DNA from: Rickettsiales endosymbiont of Stachyamoeba lipophora
Lineage (GTDB): Bacteria; Pseudomonadota; Alphaproteobacteria; Rickettsiales; 33-17
Direction: 5' to 3'
Assembly (NCBI RefSeq): GCF_003932735.1
Contig: NZ_CP033611.1
Location: forward strand, 496,001 to 560,000
Length of the DNA stretch: 64,000 nt
The position numbers and the translations under genes were made by a program. The notes beneath the pieces are model-generated. The model saw only the letters and a list, made by a program, of their open reading frames with translations. It searched no databases and was not told the origin of the DNA. Positions within the stretch are counted from its first letter, which is position 1, and every line of letters begins with the position of its first letter. This document shows positions 1-9,066 of this stretch, piece after piece.

Positions 1-709
1 TAATATGATTTTTTTTAGTTAATTCTTGTAATTCTTGAACAATTTTCTCAGATAAAGGTCTATCATTTTCTTTTAGAAAACTAAGCCTACCCATTATTGA
101 TTCTCTTACATCGGGATGCAACTCAGTAAATGCTATATCTTGCAACTCAGTCTTAACTTTATGTGCCCCTATCCTTTCTGCAAGTGGCGCAAATATTTCT
201 AAAGTTTCTTTAGCAATCCGCTTTCTTTTTTCAAGTGATTTTATATGATGTAGAGTACGCATGTTGTGCACTCTATCCGCAAGTTTTACTAAGAGCACTC
301 TTATGTCTTCTGACATAGCAACTAGTAACTTTCTTAGATTCTCTGCTTGTCTAACATTTTCTGATTGATATTCAATTTTAGTTAACTTGGTTACACCATC
401 TACCAGCTTGGCAATATTATCACCAAATTCTCTTTTTAAACTTTCTAAAGTTACTTGGGTATCTTCGATAGTATCATGCAAAAGAGCAGTTAAAACTGAA
501 GCATGATCAAGTCGCATTTCGGCAATAATTTTTGCAACCGCAAAAGGATGAGAATAATAAGGTTCACCTGAATCTCTAAGTTGGACTCCGTGATGAATAA
601 TAGTAAACTCACAGGCTTTTCTTAATTCATCTTCTTTAATATCTTTAACAGTTAGTTTAACTTCATTTACCAGCCGATCAATTTCGTTTAAATGCTGTTC
701 ACTAATCAT
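1..709 (-). CDS. spoT: RelA/SpoT-family (p)ppGpp hydrolase/synthetase, N-terminal part (partial at the left edge)
   Basis: About 236 codons from an ATG at 709 remain open to the window edge, so the gene continues beyond position 1. The part present is an HD hydrolase domain: a YYSHPFAVA stretch, then the metal-binding LLHDTIEDT motif, then LADRVHNMRTLHHI, which is typical of the SpoT/Rel (p)ppGpp pyrophosphohydrolase. The family degrades and often makes the stringent-response alarmone. The synthetase, TGS and ACT domains would lie outside the window, so bifunctional and hydrolase-only forms cannot be told apart. The next gene upstream (type I secretion adaptor) ends 91 bases away on the same strand. 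Confidence 0.85.
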   Translation of the reverse strand, partial: MISEQHLNEIDRLVNEVKLTVKDIKEDELRKACEFTIIHHGVQLRDSGEPYYSHPFAVAKIIAEMRLDHASVLTALLHDTIEDTQVTLESLKREFGDNIAKLVDGVTKLTKIEYQSENVRQAENLRKLLVAMSEDIRVLLVKLADRVHNMRTLHHIKSLEKRKRIAKETLEIFAPLAERIGAHKVKTELQDIAFTELHPDVRESIMGRLSFLKENDRPLSEKIVQELQELTKKNHI

Positions 710-800
710 AAAATTTTACAGCGCCTTGATTGTAATTAAAAAATTTTTATTACTAAAATTATAAACTTTAAATATTTTTAAGGCTATTTATTTTTTTAAG

Positions 801-2123
801 TTATTTTTCTCGAAAAGCATGTCTTAACGAATTAGTAATAGGGCTTAAAAAGTATTCTAAAAATGTATGCTCACCAGTTACTATAAATACTTCAGCCATC
901 ATGCCAGGAAGAATAGTTTTACCTATCTTTTTTACTTCGTTATAATCAATTATAGCTCTAACAAGGTAATATCCTTGTCCTGTACGTTCATCCATTTGCT
1001 TATCTGCCGATACATATACCACCTTGCCACTTATTCTAGGTGTAAATCTTGCTTTAAAAGCGGTTACCATTATCTTGGCAGGCTGCCCTACTGCTACCAC
1101 ATCTATATCTTGTGGGTTTAAGCGCGCTTCTACAATAAGTTCATTATCAGTGGGCACTATTTCAGCAAGAGTTGCTCCAGATGGTACTACTCCATCAATA
1201 GTATGAAATTTGGCATTGGTTACGATTCCAGTTACGGGTGCTATAATTTTTGTTCTAGTCTCAATATCTTGAGCTGCATCCAGCTCTTCTTTTAAGGAAG
1301 CAATATGATTTTGAGTTTCTTTTAATTCCGTTGACAATTCACGCTTACGGTTATGACTAAGCTGTTCTATTTTTAGTTTTGTCTCATTAATTGATTCTTT
1401 AGCTTTATTGATATTCGCTTCAATTTCCGCAATTCTTCCATTAAGCTCAGCCTCATTCTTCATCAATGCAAGCAATCTAGGTTTTTGTACTAGCTTTTTA
1501 GCAAAAAGTTCTTTCACACTAACCAACTCTTCTTTAACTAACTTTAGTTGTTCTTTAGAGGCCTTTGATTGGGATAACAAACCTTCAATATGCTCATGAG
1601 CTAAAGAAATTTGTTTATCAAGTAAGTCTAATTGTCCCTTGAATGTTTGGAGATTAAAATCAAACAATTTTTTTTCTGCTTGGTAAATACGCTGTATTTC
1701 TTCATCATTAGCAGAATTTAACAATTCTTGAGGAATAGCAAAGTCGGTTTTTTCCTCTCTCTCGGCTATAATACGCTCTTCCGTAATTTTTTTGCCTATA
1801 TATTGATTATACACCATCTGTAATTTAGCTTTAGCCTGTGTTTTAGATAACTCATATAACACCTGCCCTTTTTCTACTATATCACCTTCATGAACCAAAA
1901 TTTTACTTATTGTTCCACCGTGCAAGTGCTGTACCAATTGGCGATTCTCACTAGGAACTATAGTACCATGTGCTATTACTGCGCTATCAATAGGTGCAAA
2001 ACCACCCCAAACTAAGTAAAATAATACAAAACACCAAAGCAATGTACTACCAAATCTTACACCAGGTTGAATTTTTTGCTTTAGTCTTTTAACTTGGGGA
2101 TCTTCTTCCTGTATTAACGCCAT
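801..2123 (-). CDS. HlyD/PrtE-family periplasmic adaptor of a type I secretion system
   Basis: The 440-residue product has the membrane fusion protein layout: a short cytoplasmic N-terminus, one membrane segment at about residues 27-45, a lipoyl-like half domain with the motif HLHGGTISKILVHEGD, a long coiled coil (about 150-290), and a C-terminal beta region beginning KIIAPVTGIV. Such proteins join an inner-membrane ABC exporter to an outer-membrane TolC channel. The gene begins 3 bases after the ABC transporter gene, so the two form a pair. No TolC and no obvious RTX-type substrate gene is in the window, so the cargo is unknown. Confidence 0.9.
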   Translation of the reverse strand: MALIQEEDPQVKRLKQKIQPGVRFGSTLLWCFVLFYLVWGGFAPIDSAVIAHGTIVPSENRQLVQHLHGGTISKILVHEGDIVEKGQVLYELSKTQAKAKLQMVYNQYIGKKITEERIIAEREEKTDFAIPQELLNSANDEEIQRIYQAEKKLFDFNLQTFKGQLDLLDKQISLAHEHIEGLLSQSKASKEQLKLVKEELVSVKELFAKKLVQKPRLLALMKNEAELNGRIAEIEANINKAKESINETKLKIEQLSHNRKRELSTELKETQNHIASLKEELDAAQDIETRTKIIAPVTGIVTNAKFHTIDGVVPSGATLAEIVPTDNELIVEARLNPQDIDVVAVGQPAKIMVTAFKARFTPRISGKVVYVSADKQMDERTGQGYYLVRAIIDYNEVKKIGKTILPGMMAEVFIVTGEHTFLEYFLSPITNSLRHAFREK

Positions 2124-2126
2124 TAA

Positions 2127-3851
2127 CTAACTCTGTTGTGATAATTGTTTAATAATTTTATTTCGTTCATCAAAAGCTAATATTTGGCCGTCTCTCACTA
2201 TCATAATTTTATCAACCACATCTAAAATTGAGGGCCTATGTGAAATAATCATAGTAGTTATTTTTTCTTCTTTGATTTTAGAGATAGCTCTAAATAAAGC
2301 TTCTTCGCCAGATTTATCTAAATTGGCATTAGGTTCATCTAATACAATTAATTTAGGGGTGCCATAAAATGCGCGTGCTAATGCCACACGTTGCTTTTGC
2401 CCACCAGATAAAGACGTTCCCTCTATCCCAATTATGGTATCATAGCCATCCGGTAATTTGATAATCATATCGTGCACTTCTGCTATTTGTGCTGCTTTAA
2501 TTACCAATTCGTCATCAATCTTTTTACTCATACGAGCAATATTTTCTTTAATAGTACCATTAAACAACTCAATATCTTGAGGAAGATACCCAATATAAGC
2601 TCCTAGCCCATAACCACTATCTGCATGTTGCCATTTATGCAAATCAATGCCATCAATGTTTATTTCTCCATGAGCCGCCTTCCATACTCCTACTAAAATT
2701 CGTGCTAAAGTAGATTTACCTGCGGCACTATCACCAATAATTCCTACCACTTCACCTGGGTTTACAGTAAAATTAATATTTTTAAGCACTTGCCTAGTAG
2801 TATTAGGATGAACATAAAAAAGGTTATTAACTTCTATTTTACCCTTAGGTTCAGGAAATTTAGTTTTTAATGATGAATATGGATTAAATTCCACAAAATT
2901 TTGTAGCTTTTGATAAGCTTTTCTGGAGATTATTACATTATTCCATGAAGCCACAATAGATTCAAAAGGAGCAAGAGCTCTACCCACCAAAATTGAACTT
3001 GCTATCATACCACCACTAGTCAACTCACCTTTTACTACAAGCAACCCACCAACACCGGTAACAGAGATTTGAATAATAAAGCGCATAAATTTGGTAATAT
3101 TGCTAAAATATTGAGATTTATGTTGTGCATAGCTTTTCAGTTCATTGCCTTTATGGTTGCCTTTATGCCAAAAATTATACAAATCTTCCATCATACCCAT
3201 GGCTACCACCACTTCAGAATTTCGGGCCACAATATCCATTTGCTGCATGTTTTTAATAAATCTTTCGTTAGCTTGCTCAAAATATTTTTTAGTAGAACGT
3301 TCAGAGTAAATAGCCAGCCCGATTAATATGCCCGCGCCCAAAACTGCAAGCCAACCATTTATAGGATGAATAACAAAGAGAATTACTATAAAAATAATCG
3401 CCCAAGGAGCATCAATTAAATTAGGCAAACTTAAACCAGTAATAAAGCTTTTAACATTTTCCAACTCCCTAAACAGCTGGGAGGGAAGATTGCTTTTATT
3501 ATTTACCGTTAAATATACTGATCTTGTAAATATTTGCTTATTTAGCTGTTCATCAAGCCACGAAGCCATGCCCTGCATAATTAAGCTTCTGGCAAAGTTG
3601 ATCATCACCATCAGCATAATACTGCCTACCACTACTAGAGTAAGCATTAATAAGGTATCAGTACTACCACTTGAAATTACTCTATCTAACACTTGCAACG
3701 AATAAATAGACATGGCGAGCATCAACAAATTGTAAACAAATCCATACAGTACACAATAAACAAAAGAAACCTTCAGCTTACGCACTAGATTATCTAGTAA
3801 GTTATCAGGATTCTTATTAGATTTGATTTTGTTAAAAATTATGCTAAACAT
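2127..3851 (-). CDS. Type I secretion ABC transporter/permease (PrtD-like)
   Basis: The 574-residue protein joins an ABC type-1 transmembrane domain (hydrophobic segments at about 30-60, 70-90, 145-180 and 255-290) to an ATPase domain. Visible ATPase motifs are Walker A GDSAAGKS (373-380), signature LSGGQ (481-485), Walker B LIVLDEP (501-507) and the switch histidine 538. There is no peptidase C39 domain, and the length fits PrtD/LapB-type exporters that send unfolded proteins straight to the outside. It overlaps the end of the epimerase gene by 13 bases and is followed at once by its adaptor. Confidence 0.9.
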   Translation of the reverse strand: MFSIIFNKIKSNKNPDNLLDNLVRKLKVSFVYCVLYGFVYNLLMLAMSIYSLQVLDRVISSGSTDTLLMLTLVVVGSIMLMVMINFARSLIMQGMASWLDEQLNKQIFTRSVYLTVNNKSNLPSQLFRELENVKSFITGLSLPNLIDAPWAIIFIVILFVIHPINGWLAVLGAGILIGLAIYSERSTKKYFEQANERFIKNMQQMDIVARNSEVVVAMGMMEDLYNFWHKGNHKGNELKSYAQHKSQYFSNITKFMRFIIQISVTGVGGLLVVKGELTSGGMIASSILVGRALAPFESIVASWNNVIISRKAYQKLQNFVEFNPYSSLKTKFPEPKGKIEVNNLFYVHPNTTRQVLKNINFTVNPGEVVGIIGDSAAGKSTLARILVGVWKAAHGEINIDGIDLHKWQHADSGYGLGAYIGYLPQDIELFNGTIKENIARMSKKIDDELVIKAAQIAEVHDMIIKLPDGYDTIIGIEGTSLSGGQKQRVALARAFYGTPKLIVLDEPNANLDKSGEEALFRAISKIKEEKITTMIISHRPSILDVVDKIMIVRDGQILAFDERNKIIKQLSQQS

Positions 3852-4819
3852 CTTTCTAATTTATAATTTAAGTACCAATCTATAAACTTTTGCATTCCTT
3901 CTTCAATTGAAGTTTTAGGAGCATATCCAATTAAAGCTTTTGCCTTAGTTATATCAGCGCACGTGATATTTACATCGCCTAATGCTTGCGTCTGATATTC
4001 TATAATAGCTTTTGTCTTTAAATTTTGTTCAATCAATTCAACTAAATAGTTAACAGAGACAGGGTAATTATTACCAATATTTAATAATTGATACCTCACT
4101 TGCTCACTAGGTGTCAAATTAATTACTTGTATTATAGCATAGATTACATCTTGAATGTAAGTGAAATCTCTTTTTTGGCTTCCATTGCCAAATACTTCTA
4201 TAGGCCTACCGTTATAAATTTTATCGGTGAAACTAAAAAATGCCATATCTGGCCTTCCCCACTCCCCATAAACTGTGAAAAATCTTAGTCCGGTAATAGG
4301 TAAGTTATACATTGATGAGAATGAATAAGATAAATGCTCCCCTGCCAGCTTTGTTGCAGCATATACTGAAGTAGGCTCCATGGTTATATCTTTCTCTTGA
4401 AAAGGAATTTTATAATTATTACCATATACCGAGCTAGAACTCGCATAAATAAAATGTTTAAGTGTGCCTTTAATTTTGCAAGCGTATTCAAGCATTATTA
4501 AATGCGCATCGATATTACATTTTATATATATACTAGGGTTAATAGCAGAATACCTAACCCCTGTTTGGGCAGCCAAGTGAATGATATATTCAATTTTATA
4601 GTTATCTAAAATCTCATAAAGCTGCTTCTTGTTACACAAATCCACTTTGTAAAAAACAAATTTAGGATGCGTTAGCAATCTATTTAATCGTGCTTGTTTA
4701 AGAGAATACGGCAACTGCTCAGAAATATAATCAATTCCTATAACTGATTGATTATTTGCAAGAAGAGTTTCGACCAAGTGAAAACCAATAAAACCTGCAC
4801 AACCAGTAACCAAATACAT
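3839..4819 (-). CDS. NAD-dependent epimerase, UDP-glucuronate 4-epimerase-like
   Basis: This 326-residue extended SDR enzyme has the Rossmann motif TGCAGFIG near the N-terminus, HLAAQTGVRYS, the ASSSSVYG catalytic serine region, and YAATK with the catalytic Tyr/Lys. The segment GLRFFTVYGEWGRPDMA and the RDFTYI motif are typical of the UDP-glucuronate epimerase subgroup (UDP-GlcA to UDP-GalA). The substrate is inferred from this similarity. galU and ugd, which make UDP-glucuronate, lie at 40061-42224. The gene sits between dapB (15-base gap) and the type I exporter (overlapping). Confidence 0.8.
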   Translation of the reverse strand: MYLVTGCAGFIGFHLVETLLANNQSVIGIDYISEQLPYSLKQARLNRLLTHPKFVFYKVDLCNKKQLYEILDNYKIEYIIHLAAQTGVRYSAINPSIYIKCNIDAHLIMLEYACKIKGTLKHFIYASSSSVYGNNYKIPFQEKDITMEPTSVYAATKLAGEHLSYSFSSMYNLPITGLRFFTVYGEWGRPDMAFFSFTDKIYNGRPIEVFGNGSQKRDFTYIQDVIYAIIQVINLTPSEQVRYQLLNIGNNYPVSVNYLVELIEQNLKTKAIIEYQTQALGDVNITCADITKAKALIGYAPKTSIEEGMQKFIDWYLNYKLERCLA

Positions 4820-4834
4820 TAAAATTTTTCTTAA

Positions 4835-5599
4835 TTAATTAAACATATCTTCAATTGTATACATTTTATGTGATTTATCAATCAACCATTCAGCAGCTTT
4901 AATGGCACCCTCAACATAAATTTTACGAGTAAATGCGTGGTGGCTTATACGAATTTCTTCATTATTGCCTATAAATCTAATTTCTTGTTCACCAAAATTA
5001 TTGCCACCACGTATTGAACTTATACCCACCGTACCTTGCGTTCTCGGTTCGTAGCCTAAATAACGCTGTGAAGTAACAATATCACTATCCTTAAATCCTA
5101 ATGCTTGAGCAATATTTAATGAAGTCCCTGAAGGGGCATCCTTTTTAAGATTATGATGAGTTTCTATTATTTCCACATCAAACTCTAATCCAAAATAGCT
5201 TTTCATTTCCTGTGCTGCTTTTTTTAATAAAATAATGCCTAAGGAGAAGTTGGCAGCTAGCATTATCGGAGCATGTTGGGTATATTTTCTTATTTCTGTT
5301 AATGCTTCAACATTAAAACCCGTAGTACCAATTACTATGGGTAGTGGCTTGTCCTTTAATTTGGTTATCAATTCCAAAGTAGCATACATACAACTAAAAT
5401 CGATTATTACATCTGCATCAGCTAAATAGTCATCTACTTTATCATCATAAATGATGGATGAATTATATACCTGCTCTCCTTTTAAAACACTACGTTGGCT
5501 AACAATAGCGCCAACTAATTCATGCTCCTCTTGATTAAGTAAATATTCACAAATCAAAGTACCCACTTTACCACCAGCACCAAACACAATAATTTTCAT
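4835..5599 (-). CDS. dapB: 4-hydroxy-tetrahydrodipicolinate reductase
   Basis: This 254-residue enzyme of the lysine/diaminopimelate pathway carries the N-terminal NAD(P)-binding motif FGAGGKVG, IDFS, the IGTTGF loop, and the catalytic region ETHHNLKKDAPSGT, in which the His pair and the K-x-D-x-P-S-G-T signature are intact. It reduces hydroxytetrahydrodipicolinate to tetrahydrodipicolinate in the cytoplasm. Its presence suggests that diaminopimelate is still made for peptidoglycan. It is the first gene of a tight minus-strand run with the epimerase and type I exporter genes; the 168 bases upstream show no other gene. Confidence 0.93.
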   Translation of the reverse strand: MKIIVFGAGGKVGTLICEYLLNQEEHELVGAIVSQRSVLKGEQVYNSSIIYDDKVDDYLADADVIIDFSCMYATLELITKLKDKPLPIVIGTTGFNVEALTEIRKYTQHAPIMLAANFSLGIILLKKAAQEMKSYFGLEFDVEIIETHHNLKKDAPSGTSLNIAQALGFKDSDIVTSQRYLGYEPRTQGTVGISSIRGGNNFGEQEIRFIGNNEEIRISHHAFTRKIYVEGAIKAAEWLIDKSHKMYTIEDMFN

Positions 5600-5767
5600 T
5601 TTGACCTTCTTAATATTTTAAAAATTCTTTGTTTTATTAAAACTAATTCAAACTAAAATTCAACCTAAACAATATTTCACTCTAATCAATGGGGATGCTA
5701 TTTATAAATTCAGAAAATTTTAGCAAAAGGTAGATTGAGCAAATTAGATATGGCACGCAAGACAATA

Positions 5768-6259
5768 CTAAACAGGCTGAGGATCTCTAAAAAATTGCCC
5801 CTTAAAGTAAATTAAGGGGTCTGAGCTTTCATTTTTGGCAGTTTTTAAATTTATCACTTCACCGACTATGATAAAATGGTCGCCAGCTTCATAGGTTGCA
5901 TATTTTTGACATTCCATAAAAGTCAAATGAGGTACTATAATTGGAGCACCTGTTACACCCAATATATATCTAATATTTTCAAATTTATTAGCTTTAGGAG
6001 AAGCAAAATGCTTAGCTATTAAATATTGACTGGAATCTAGAATACTTACCGCAAATGAGTCTTGCTTTATAAAACCTTCTAATGTTGTAGATTTTTTATC
6101 AACACAGAACAAAACCAAGCGTGGATTCAATGATACTGAGGTAAACGAATTAATAGTAATACCTACATATTCATCACCAGCAATTTTAGTGGTTGCTACT
6201 GCTATACCAGTAGAAAAATGTCCTAAACATTCTTTAAATTCATCATCACTAAATTGCAT
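5768..6259 (-). CDS. Flavin reductase-like domain protein (FMN-binding split barrel)
   Basis: The 163-residue product matches small flavin reductases of the HpaC/RutF type: FSTGIAVATT near the N-terminus, GITINSFTSVSLNPRLVLFCVDKKS (a conserved flavin-contact stretch, shown here in part as SFTSVSLNPRLVLF), and a late GDHFIIVGEV motif. These proteins bind FMN or FAD and either reduce it with NAD(P)H for a partner monooxygenase or act alone. No monooxygenase gene is adjacent, so the partner is unknown. The gene stands alone between dapB and the divergently oriented motB. Confidence 0.85.
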   Translation of the reverse strand: MQFSDDEFKECLGHFSTGIAVATTKIAGDEYVGITINSFTSVSLNPRLVLFCVDKKSTTLEGFIKQDSFAVSILDSSQYLIAKHFASPKANKFENIRYILGVTGAPIIVPHLTFMECQKYATYEAGDHFIIVGEVINLKTAKNESSDPLIYFKGQFFRDPQPV

Positions 6260-6474
6260 TATTAACCTAATACCCCTTAATTTTTATTTAAAAAATAACA
6301 TAATTTAGTCTTTTTTGCAAATATTATGATTGTATTAAAAAATTTATAATTTAATATTTTCTTATTTAATGATAAACTAATATTCTTAGAAAATTTTTTT
6401 GAATATTTTTCATAACTAAATGAGAACAAACTAATAATAACAACATTAAAAATAACTCATAGCATTGAAACAAA

Positions 6475-7290
6475 ATGGCGGATGAATCAAAACCCTCAAT
6501 AATAATTAAAAAAGTAAAAAAAGTTAGCGGCGGCCATCATGGCGGAGCCTGGAAAGTTGCTTACGCAGACTTTGTTACTGCTATGATGGCTTTTTTCTTA
6601 TTATTATGGTTACTCAGTTCAGTTCCCACCGAAAAATTAATAGGCATTGCTGATTACTTTACACCCACCGTAGGCATTAGAGACGGCAAAGGTATTGGAT
6701 TTGACGGCGGCAAAAGCCCTCAATACGATGGAAGCAATGCAGGCAATCCTAAAAGCAATCAGTCTATTGTCTTTGGAGCTCCTAGCCAAGGAAATATAAT
6801 AACCGCCCCTGAAAGCTCTCAACCTAATAACAATCTAGACTTCTTCTCTTTAGCTCAAAGCATTAAAGACGGTATTAAAAAAGACAGTGAACTTGCTCAA
6901 TTTAGTGATCATATAATTATTGATGAAACCAAAGAAGGTTTAAGAATTCAGGTAGTGGATAAAAAAGGTAGGCCAATCTTTAAACCAGGCACAACTCAAC
7001 TTGAACCTTATAGTAAAATTATATTTAGCAAGCTAAGTAATATTATTAAATACATGCCTAATTACCTTGCAGTATACGGCCATACCAACGGCACTACCAG
7101 CCCCACTTTTGATCATTGGACCATATCATCACAAAGAGCTATTGTGGCTCGTTTATTTATGGAAACATCCGGCGTTGACGATGAACAATTTAATCGCGTA
7201 GCAGGTAAAGCTAATCGTGATTTATTAATAATAGATAACCCCAATGCTCCAGAAAATATTAGAATTAGCATCATTATGTTAAGAAACTAA
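6475..7290 (+). CDS. motB: Flagellar motor stator protein MotB
   Basis: The 271-residue protein has the MotB plan: a short Lys-rich cytoplasmic start, one membrane helix (about 29-48) beginning AYADFVTAMMAFF, and a C-terminal OmpA-like peptidoglycan-binding domain (about 150-268) with VYGHTNG and SSQRAIVARLFM. The proton-binding aspartate is residue 32, the same number as in Escherichia coli MotB. A Gly/Ser/Asn-rich linker joins the two parts. MotB pairs with MotA to form the ion-driven stator. motA is usually adjacent but is not in this window, so the motor genes are scattered. The N-terminal GGHHGGAWK is also typical of MotB. Confidence 0.93.
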   Translation: MADESKPSIIIKKVKKVSGGHHGGAWKVAYADFVTAMMAFFLLLWLLSSVPTEKLIGIADYFTPTVGIRDGKGIGFDGGKSPQYDGSNAGNPKSNQSIVFGAPSQGNIITAPESSQPNNNLDFFSLAQSIKDGIKKDSELAQFSDHIIIDETKEGLRIQVVDKKGRPIFKPGTTQLEPYSKIIFSKLSNIIKYMPNYLAVYGHTNGTTSPTFDHWTISSQRAIVARLFMETSGVDDEQFNRVAGKANRDLLIIDNPNAPENIRISIIMLRN

Positions 7291-7330
7291 CTATCAACAA
7301 CAGCTAGCAATCTTTATATTATATTAACTA

Positions 7331-8092
7331 TTACCTGTGAGCTTTTTTAAATTTTAATGCAAATACAGGAATAGTTATTAAATACAAGATTCCAACCAAT
7401 GGCAATACTACCCATGGCTCAATAATAATAAAACTAAGCAGCATCCCGCAAGCTAACATTACAATCCACACTGTAGATGGATTAATTTTTACTTTTTTTA
7501 AAGAAAGAGTCGGGATTCTACTAGCTAGCAACAAACCAATAATTGCCACATAACCTATTAATGCATTGTAATCAAATAAATTATGAAATTCCAATTCAAA
7601 ACTTATCATTATTGGCAATAATATTAGAAAGGCTCCCGCAGGAGCTGGCACTCCAATAAAATGCTCATTAAGCTTTGAATCATCATGTTCTTCTAGAGCA
7701 GTAACATTAAACCTCGCAAGCCTAATTGCCATACACATTACATAAAGTAATATTAATGCCCAAGAAAACGGCTTGAGCTGCTGATGTGCAGCAGCCCATA
7801 AATAAAATACTACTGGCGGGCACACCCCAAAATTCACCATATCACATAGCGAGTCAAGTTGAGCTCCAAAATTACTAGTAACACCCATAAATCTTGCAAT
7901 TCTACCATCAAGCCCATCTAAACACATTGCAACCAATATACATAATATTGCCTGCTCCCATTTTCCGCTTAAAGCCAGTTTAATTGCAGTCAACCCAAAT
8001 CCCAAGCTAGCAATAGTTAGAATGTTAGGAATTAACCTTGCAAACGATGGTTGAGCCTTAACTAACTCATCATTAATTTTAGAATCATTCAT
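7331..8092 (-). CDS. pssA: CDP-diacylglycerol--serine O-phosphatidyltransferase
   Basis: This 253-residue membrane enzyme has the CDP-alcohol phosphatidyltransferase signature, seen as DGLDGRIARFMG, then GAQLDSLCD (pattern D-G-x2-A-R-x8-G-x3-D-x3-D), followed by several hydrophobic helices. It joins CDP-diacylglycerol and serine to make phosphatidylserine, the first committed step towards phosphatidylethanolamine. psd lies immediately upstream on the same strand (25-base gap), so the pair supplies both steps. It converges with motB; no clear terminator hairpin is seen in the 40 bases between them. Confidence 0.93.
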   Translation of the reverse strand: MNDSKINDELVKAQPSFARLIPNILTIASLGFGLTAIKLALSGKWEQAILCILVAMCLDGLDGRIARFMGVTSNFGAQLDSLCDMVNFGVCPPVVFYLWAAAHQQLKPFSWALILLYVMCMAIRLARFNVTALEEHDDSKLNEHFIGVPAPAGAFLILLPIMISFELEFHNLFDYNALIGYVAIIGLLLASRIPTLSLKKVKINPSTVWIVMLACGMLLSFIIIEPWVVLPLVGILYLITIPVFALKFKKAHR

Positions 8093-8117
8093 GAATGTAA
8101 TATTTTATATAAATAAT

Positions 8118-8798
8118 TTATGCTTTAGCTGTCGGAAGAATATCTGCAATTACTGTTTCACCGCCAATTACAGTTTGTCCTTCTTGGATTTTAACTTGAA
8201 TATCCATAGGTAAATATACATCCGTTCTACTTCCAAAGCGGATAATACCAAACTTCTCACCTTTATTGACTTCCTGTTTATTTTCAAGATTACATACTAT
8301 CCTTCTAGCAATGAGCCCAGCTATCTGCACAACTAATATATCTTTCTGCCCATATTCGGTTTTCATTCTAATAACTTGTCTCTCATTATCGACGCTTGCT
8401 TTATCTAATGCAGCATTAAGAAACTTACCAGGACGATAATGTAGCATTTCAACTACCCCCTTACATGGTATACAATTAACATGTACATTAAATACGTTAA
8501 GGAAAATGCTGATTCTTTGCATTTCAACTTGTGGCAATCCTGATTCTTCAGGAGGTATCACATTAGAAACCTTTTGCACCAATCCATCTGCAGGACTAAC
8601 TAATATAGAATCACCATTAGTTATCACTCTTACAGGATCACGAAAGAAAAACACACACCAAATAGTTAAAACCAAACCTACTAAACCTAAAGTATTACTA
8701 AATAATGCAAGGACCACAGTCACTAAGGCAAATATAATAATAAATTGATATCCCTCTGGATGAATTGGCGGTATAAATTTTTTAATAGTATCTAACAT
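8118..8798 (-). CDS. psd: Phosphatidylserine decarboxylase (short, Psd-related type)
   Basis: The 226-residue protein has two N-terminal membrane segments (about 18-50), then VSPADG and the HVNC motif, and ends with RFGSRTDVYLP. The GS pair there is the expected self-cleavage site that yields the pyruvoyl cofactor from the serine, as in the short alphaproteobacterial enzymes. It converts phosphatidylserine to phosphatidylethanolamine at the inner membrane. It is the first gene of the psd-pssA pair. The 268 bases to the divergent symporter gene contain no other gene that could be recognised. Confidence 0.92.
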   Translation of the reverse strand: MLDTIKKFIPPIHPEGYQFIIIFALVTVVLALFSNTLGLVGLVLTIWCVFFFRDPVRVITNGDSILVSPADGLVQKVSNVIPPEESGLPQVEMQRISIFLNVFNVHVNCIPCKGVVEMLHYRPGKFLNAALDKASVDNERQVIRMKTEYGQKDILVVQIAGLIARRIVCNLENKQEVNKGEKFGIIRFGSRTDVYLPMDIQVKIQEGQTVIGGETVIADILPTAKA

Positions 8799-9066
8799 TT
8801 TATTACTCTTTTGAATGCTTTAGGAAAAGTTCCTATTTAAATTAGGTGCAAAATTACTACCAATACGAATTTATTTCAACTTGAAATTTATATTTTTATA
8901 ATTTTCTTTTATTACCATAAGCCTAGCAAAACAGCATATCTTATTATCTTTAATTAAAACTTGCGCTAAAGATTAAACTTTTCTATACTCAATTATTCCT
9001 TGTTAATTATTTAATTGCAATTATAACTGAGACATTACTGAGCAAGTCATTTGGAGTTTTTTCATT

